Shown here: in pieces, positions 13,830-16,409 of the stretch
Numbering within the stretch: the stretch's first letter is position 1
How the letters are laid out: each line of letters begins with the position of its first letter
Source: NORP181 sp047623555
GTDB taxonomy: Bacteria > Pseudomonadota > Alphaproteobacteria > Rhodobacterales > Rhodobacteraceae
NCBI GenBank assembly: GCA_047623555.1
Contig: JBLHMP010000085.1
Span: 1 to 16,409, forward strand
Length of the DNA: 16,409 nt
Direction: 5' to 3'
Position numbers and translations under genes: made by a program
Notes under the pieces: generated by a model
Seen by the model: the letters and a program-made list of their open reading frames with translations, nothing else
Database searches by the model: none
What the model was told of the DNA's origin: nothing

Positions 13830-15005
13830 TTGGCTGCTCTAAGCGGAAAGCTGACGAAAAATCTGGTACGGAACCTTGGCCCCGGCCGTCATGGCGACGG
13901 GAGCGGCTTGTATCTTGTGGTCGATCCATCGGGCGCAAGACGGTGGATCGTACGCGTCACAGTGAAGGGCCAACGGAACCGCGAAGGCAAGCCCCTGCGC
14001 ACTGACTTTGGGCTTGGTGGCGCTGACGTCGTGACGTTGAACGAAGCGCGTGACCGCGCCTTGGAATATCGACGACTGGCGAAGCGAGGCATCAACCCGC
14101 GCTACAATGGGCGGCAGGAAATCCCCTGCTTTGAGGAGATCGCACGGCAGGTGCATATTGAGCGCCTGCCAACATGGAAAAATCCGAAGCATGGCCAGCA
14201 GTGGATCAACACGCTGGCCGAGTATGCGTTTCCAAAGATTGGGCGGCTGCCGGTTTCTGAAGTTGGGCAGCCCGAGGTCTTGCAAGTTTTGTTGCCGGTT
14301 TGGACCGAAAAACATGAGACAGCCAAGCGCCTTGCTCAGCGTATCAAAGCCGTGTTGGACGTGGCGAAGTCAAAAGGTTTCCGCGAAGGGGAGAACCCTG
14401 TCACGACGGTCCGAGACGCCCGCGTGTTACCGCAGGTTAAACAGAAAGTTCAGCACTACAAAGCTATGCATTGGGAAGACGTGCCTGCATTTTATGCTGA
14501 GCTGACGACAAAGGATGCAATGGCAGCGAAGGCGTTGATGTTCACCTGCCTGACGGCCAGCCGCACGAGCGAGGTATTGCAGGCTAGATGGGACGAGTTC
14601 GATTTTGGTGAGAAGCTCTGGATCGTACCAGCTGAGCGGATGAAAGCGGACAAGGAACATCGTGTGCCGTTGACTGCTGAAATGGTTTCTATTCTTGAGC
14701 CTCTCAAGGCGCTTCGATCTAATTTCACATTTGAAGGACAAAAGCGGCACAAGCCCATGAGTAACATGGCAATGCTGATGCTTTTACGCCGCATGAAGGT
14801 GGAAGGGATTACGGTTCATGGATTCTGATCAGTTTTCCGAGATTGGGCATCTGAGCAGCCCAATGTTTCCCGCGAAATTGCTGAGATGAGCCTCGCCCAT
14901 ACCGTTGGAAGCGAAGTTGAGCGCGCATACGCTAGGTCAGATTTGCTTGAGAAACGCCGTGAACTGATGGCAGCTTGGTCACGCCACGTGTGTTCAGGTC
15001 AGTGA
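13830..15005 (+). pseudogene. P4-type tyrosine integrase with a nonsense codon at the catalytic arginine
   Basis: The frame from TTG 13830 encodes an integrase with an N-terminal DUF4102 arm-binding domain (GPGRHGDGSGLYLVVDPSGA, TDFGLGGADVVTLNEAR), a core-binding domain, and a catalytic domain with Arg245 (CLTASRTSEVLQARW) and the RMKADKEHRVPL strand. At the HxxR motif it reads VHGF then TGA (14826-14828) exactly where the second catalytic Arg belongs. The same frame then continues SVFRDWASEQPNVSREIAEM, SLAHTVG (His357) and ERAYARSD (nucleophile Tyr367) to TGA 15005. One CGA-to-TGA change thus explains the break; full length would be 391 codons. The 332-aa product lacks Arg II, His and Tyr, so it should be inactive. 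GGGGGTAGG precedes the TTG start. Confidence 0.88.
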
Positions 15006-15015
15006 ATTCTATACT

Positions 15016-15591
15016 CTAATCATCAAGTTCTGAATATGAGACCTCTTCTCGCAGGTACTTATCGCCAGTTACGATCCGGATAGAGTCGAAAATGTTGCCC
15101 TTGGTGACATCTGATGCGTTAGGGTGGCTTCGTGCAAATTCCATAGCGATACGTTGCATCTCGCCTTGCGGCATCCCCAACAGTTCAGGTCGCGACATGA
15201 GGTGGATGATTACGTTGGCGACCACCTCGGCTGTTTTTGTACGAACTTCGAGATTATCAACATGCGCTTTGCCTGTAAAAAAGCGATGCATGTCAAAACG
15301 ATACAGGGCTGCTAGTCGCACGACGACACCGCTTGGAATTTGTTTTTCACCGCTTTCATAAGACTGAAGGGTTCGTCGGGTCACACCCGCCACACTCGCG
15401 AGTTGTGCTTGAGTCAGGCCAAGTCCCTTTCTCAATGTTTTCAAGCCAATGTGAGGCCGAAATTCTGCAATCCGAATTTCCAACTTGTCTGACTGTCGGT
15501 CGCGCTCTTCTTGATCAAAGTTTGATTGCAACAATTCGTCAGCGGCATCGGCCTCTTGCTCTGTCAGTCCTTTGATAACGTAGTTAGTCAT
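15016..15591 (-). CDS. XRE-family transcriptional regulator (phage-type repressor)
   Basis: The 191-aa protein has an acidic N-terminal helix region (residues 1-50, rich in Glu/Asp/Gln), then a lambda-repressor-type helix-turn-helix at about residues 52-108: LKTLRKGLGLTQAQLASVAG, VTRRTLQSYESGEKQIPSGV, LAALYRFDMHRFFTG. The LTQAQLASVAGVTRRTLQSYE core is the DNA-binding element. The C-terminal about 80 residues are helical-looking and lack the LexA-like peptidase Ser-Lys signature, so RecA-driven self-cleavage is unlikely. GGGGTGA precedes the ATG. It is divergent from the AlpA-like gene, 123 bp apart, with repeated half-sites between them, which fits a repressor controlling both directions. Its 3' end lies 10 bp from the integrase frame end (convergent). 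Confidence 0.88.
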   Translation of the reverse strand: MTNYVIKGLTEQEADAADELLQSNFDQEERDRQSDKLEIRIAEFRPHIGLKTLRKGLGLTQAQLASVAGVTRRTLQSYESGEKQIPSGVVVRLAALYRFDMHRFFTGKAHVDNLEVRTKTAEVVANVIIHLMSRPELLGMPQGEMQRIAMEFARSHPNASDVTKGNIFDSIRIVTGDKYLREEVSYSELDD

Positions 15592-15614
15592 ATTTCACCC
15601 CAAATGCGTAAAAT

Positions 15615-15655
15615 ATTGCGCCTAATGTAATTTATACTGCGCCAATTGGAGCAAT
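15615..15655. promoter_or_regulatory. candidate repressor operators between the divergent island genes
   Basis: Three similar octamers are present: ATTGCGCC (15615-15622), ACTGCGCC (15636-15643, 21 bp further on, two helical turns) and, inverted, GGAGCAAT (15648-15655, one mismatch to the complement of the first). The last two form the near-palindrome GCGCCAATTGGAGC. This is typical of an XRE repressor operator cluster close to its own start codon. Confidence 0.5.
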
Positions 15656-15714
15656 CAAGTAGAATCGAAAACAATTGAAGAAGAACACGTATCGATCCTG
15701 AAAGTGAGGTTCTC

Positions 15715-15939
15715 ATGGCAGCAGAGATTTTTGAAACAGAACGAATTTACGACGATGGCGATAGGGAATTGGATCTCATCGCCAGCAAGCCGAAGCGTGC
15801 GCAATGGCGACACCGCCGCACTGGGCCTCGGTTCATTAAGTTCGGTCGGCGCGTGAAATATCTCGGCGCCGATCTCAATGGTTGGATTGAGAAAAACACC
15901 GTGCAGACGAATGAAGTAACCTTGAACCACGGTCACTAG
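15715..15939 (+). CDS. AlpA-like small DNA-binding protein (excisionase/activator type)
   Basis: The 74-aa protein ends with the wing-and-helix signature RTGPRFIKFGRRVKYLGADL followed by NGWIEKN. That is the second half of MerR/AlpA-type helix-turn-helix proteins ('GP-x-F-x-K-I-G-R-R-V-x-Y-x-x-x-D-L-x-x-W-I/L'). The preceding LIASKPKRAQWRHR would be the turn and recognition helix. In satellite prophages AlpA-type proteins activate the integrase gene or serve as excisionase. GTGAGGT precedes the ATG. It is divergent from the XRE repressor and 4 bp upstream of the winged-helix gene, with which it should form an operon. Confidence 0.78.
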   Translation: MAAEIFETERIYDDGDRELDLIASKPKRAQWRHRRTGPRFIKFGRRVKYLGADLNGWIEKNTVQTNEVTLNHGH

Positions 15940-15943
15940 TCCA

Positions 15944-16306
15944 ATGAAAAAAAAGACAAAGCATGCGGATGATGCCGCCCATCATACCTTTGAGCCTGCT
16001 ATAGCGAAAAAGGTCGGCGTAGCGGCCGCTGTTGTCCACCGCAATCTGGTATTTTGGATTCGGCATAATGAGACAAATAACCAAAACTTCCATGAAGGGC
16101 GTTACTGGAGCTACAACTCCTACAAAGCATTTGGGCTGCAATTTTCGTACTTGACGGTGAAGCAAATCAGAACTGCACTCGACAAACTTGTAGATGCTGG
16201 GCTCATCGTAAAGGGCAACTTTTCTAAAGACCGCTTCAAGCGTGAAAACTGGTATGCCTTGGGCGACACGGAATGCCCAAATGTGTTGAATGTCACTCAG
16301 AACTGA
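15944..16306 (+). CDS. winged-helix replication-type protein, possibly truncated
   Basis: The 120-aa product opens with a basic MKKKTKHADDAAHHTFEPAI. It then shows a winged-helix region with AVVHRNLVFWIRHNETNNQN, RYWSYNSYKAFGLQFSYLTV and KQIRTALDKLVDAGLIVKGN, and the wing KDRFKRENWYALGD. This arrangement resembles N-terminal domains of phage and plasmid replication initiators (DnaD/RepO-like helix-turn-helix proteins), which are usually 200-300 aa long. The product stops a few residues after the wing, and its TGA is the first triplet of TGACCCGG, which looks like an insertion-sequence terminus. I therefore suspect the natural C-terminus was lost. No strong ribosome site is seen; reading probably couples to the upstream AlpA-like gene, which ends 4 bp before. 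Confidence 0.7.
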   Translation: MKKKTKHADDAAHHTFEPAIAKKVGVAAAVVHRNLVFWIRHNETNNQNFHEGRYWSYNSYKAFGLQFSYLTVKQIRTALDKLVDAGLIVKGNFSKDRFKRENWYALGDTECPNVLNVTQN

Positions 16307-16409
16307 CCCGGTATTGTCACCGAGATTTGACCCGCTCAGTCATTATGCTTTGTTCGTCATGATGTGGTCAATACTGGTGTCTCCTTTCGTTTTTGTTTCG
16401 CAATCTCTG
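16304..16409 (-). mobile_element. possible insertion-sequence edge (partial)
   Basis: TGACCCG occurs at 16304-16310 and again at 16328-16334, a 24-bp period. Repeated GGGTCA-type sequences are common at the ends of IS21-family elements. On the minus strand a frame from the window edge reads KGDTSIDHIMTNKA and stops with TAA at 16345, so a transposase or helper gene could end here. No transposase domain is inside the window, so family and even identity are uncertain. Confidence 0.35.

Larger units (their letters stand above)
13146..16409. mobile_element. integrative element (phage-like island) at tRNA-Ser
   Basis: The region starts at the 3' end of tRNA-Ser. It carries an integrase, an integrase-coupled protein, a repressor divergent from an AlpA-like protein, and a replication-type winged-helix protein, the standard order of a satellite phage or integrative element. 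The sequence looks more AT-rich than the chromosomal genes to the left, especially around 15590-15720. The right end lies outside the window. The integrase nonsense codon and the apparent insertion-sequence edge near 16304 suggest that the element is decaying. Confidence 0.7.

Noticed and set aside
14826..14828. TGA in the integrase as selenocysteine or a recoded codon
   Set aside because: The position is an invariant arginine in tyrosine recombinases and no selenocysteine hairpin or recoding signal is evident. A nonsense mutation or base error is far simpler.
1..16409. CRISPR array or defence island
   Set aside because: No regularly spaced direct repeats and no Cas, restriction-modification or toxin-antitoxin proteins were seen. 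The XRE and AlpA-like genes fit phage control better.

Overview
The window looks like a chromosomal segment of an alphaproteobacterium, most likely a Rhodobacteraceae (Roseobacter-group) species. The basis is moderately high GC, the style of the housekeeping proteins (long-form L25/Ctc, Pth with a basic C-terminal tail, YchF), and roseobacter-like accessory genes. No 16S or other marker gene is present, so the assignment is inference.

Left part (1-3523). A minus-strand translation/housekeeping cluster runs rplY, then pth, then the start of a DUF2332-like gene that overlaps pth by ATGA. Between rplY and pth lie about 2.1 kb of debris. A plus-strand YtcJ-type amidohydrolase gene keeps only its N-terminal end (929-1077) and its C-terminal end (about 2107-2505). 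Its middle has been replaced by a decayed minus-strand prophage scrap (about 1078-2106). The scrap holds an HK97-type capsid fragment, a truncated helix-turn-helix protein, a PC4-like small protein with an in-frame stop, and two tiny ORFs around a 9-G run.

Middle part (3524-13057) is ordinary chromosome. In order it has an MFS transporter (+), a sulfotransferase and an FMN-dependent L-lactate dehydrogenase as a probable minus-strand pair, a divergent operon of Tat-signal nitroreductase, MarR regulator and MaoC hydratase (+), trpA (-), an SDR oxidoreductase (+), ychF (+), and a short core-MetE-like methionine synthase (-). An 18-bp perfect palindrome ahead of the nitroreductase is a good candidate operator for the MarR protein of the same operon. 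maoC and trpA overlap tail to tail by 13 bp.

Right part (13058-16409). A tRNA-Ser(GCT) gene with encoded CCA is followed by an integrative-element module. It holds an unrecognised 173-aa protein tightly coupled to a P4-type tyrosine integrase, an XRE repressor divergent from a small AlpA-like DNA-binding protein, and a winged-helix replication-type protein. The integrase carries a TGA exactly at the second catalytic arginine, so the copy is probably dead. The last about 100 bases look like the edge of an insertion sequence that may have cut short the winged-helix gene.

No CRISPR array, rRNA or convincing riboswitch was seen. I did not find an obviously new biological system. The items most worth follow-up are the 173-aa integrase-coupled protein, the palindrome-controlled nitroreductase/MarR/MaoC operon, the core-MetE gene with its 5' inverted repeat, and the two layers of mobile-element decay.
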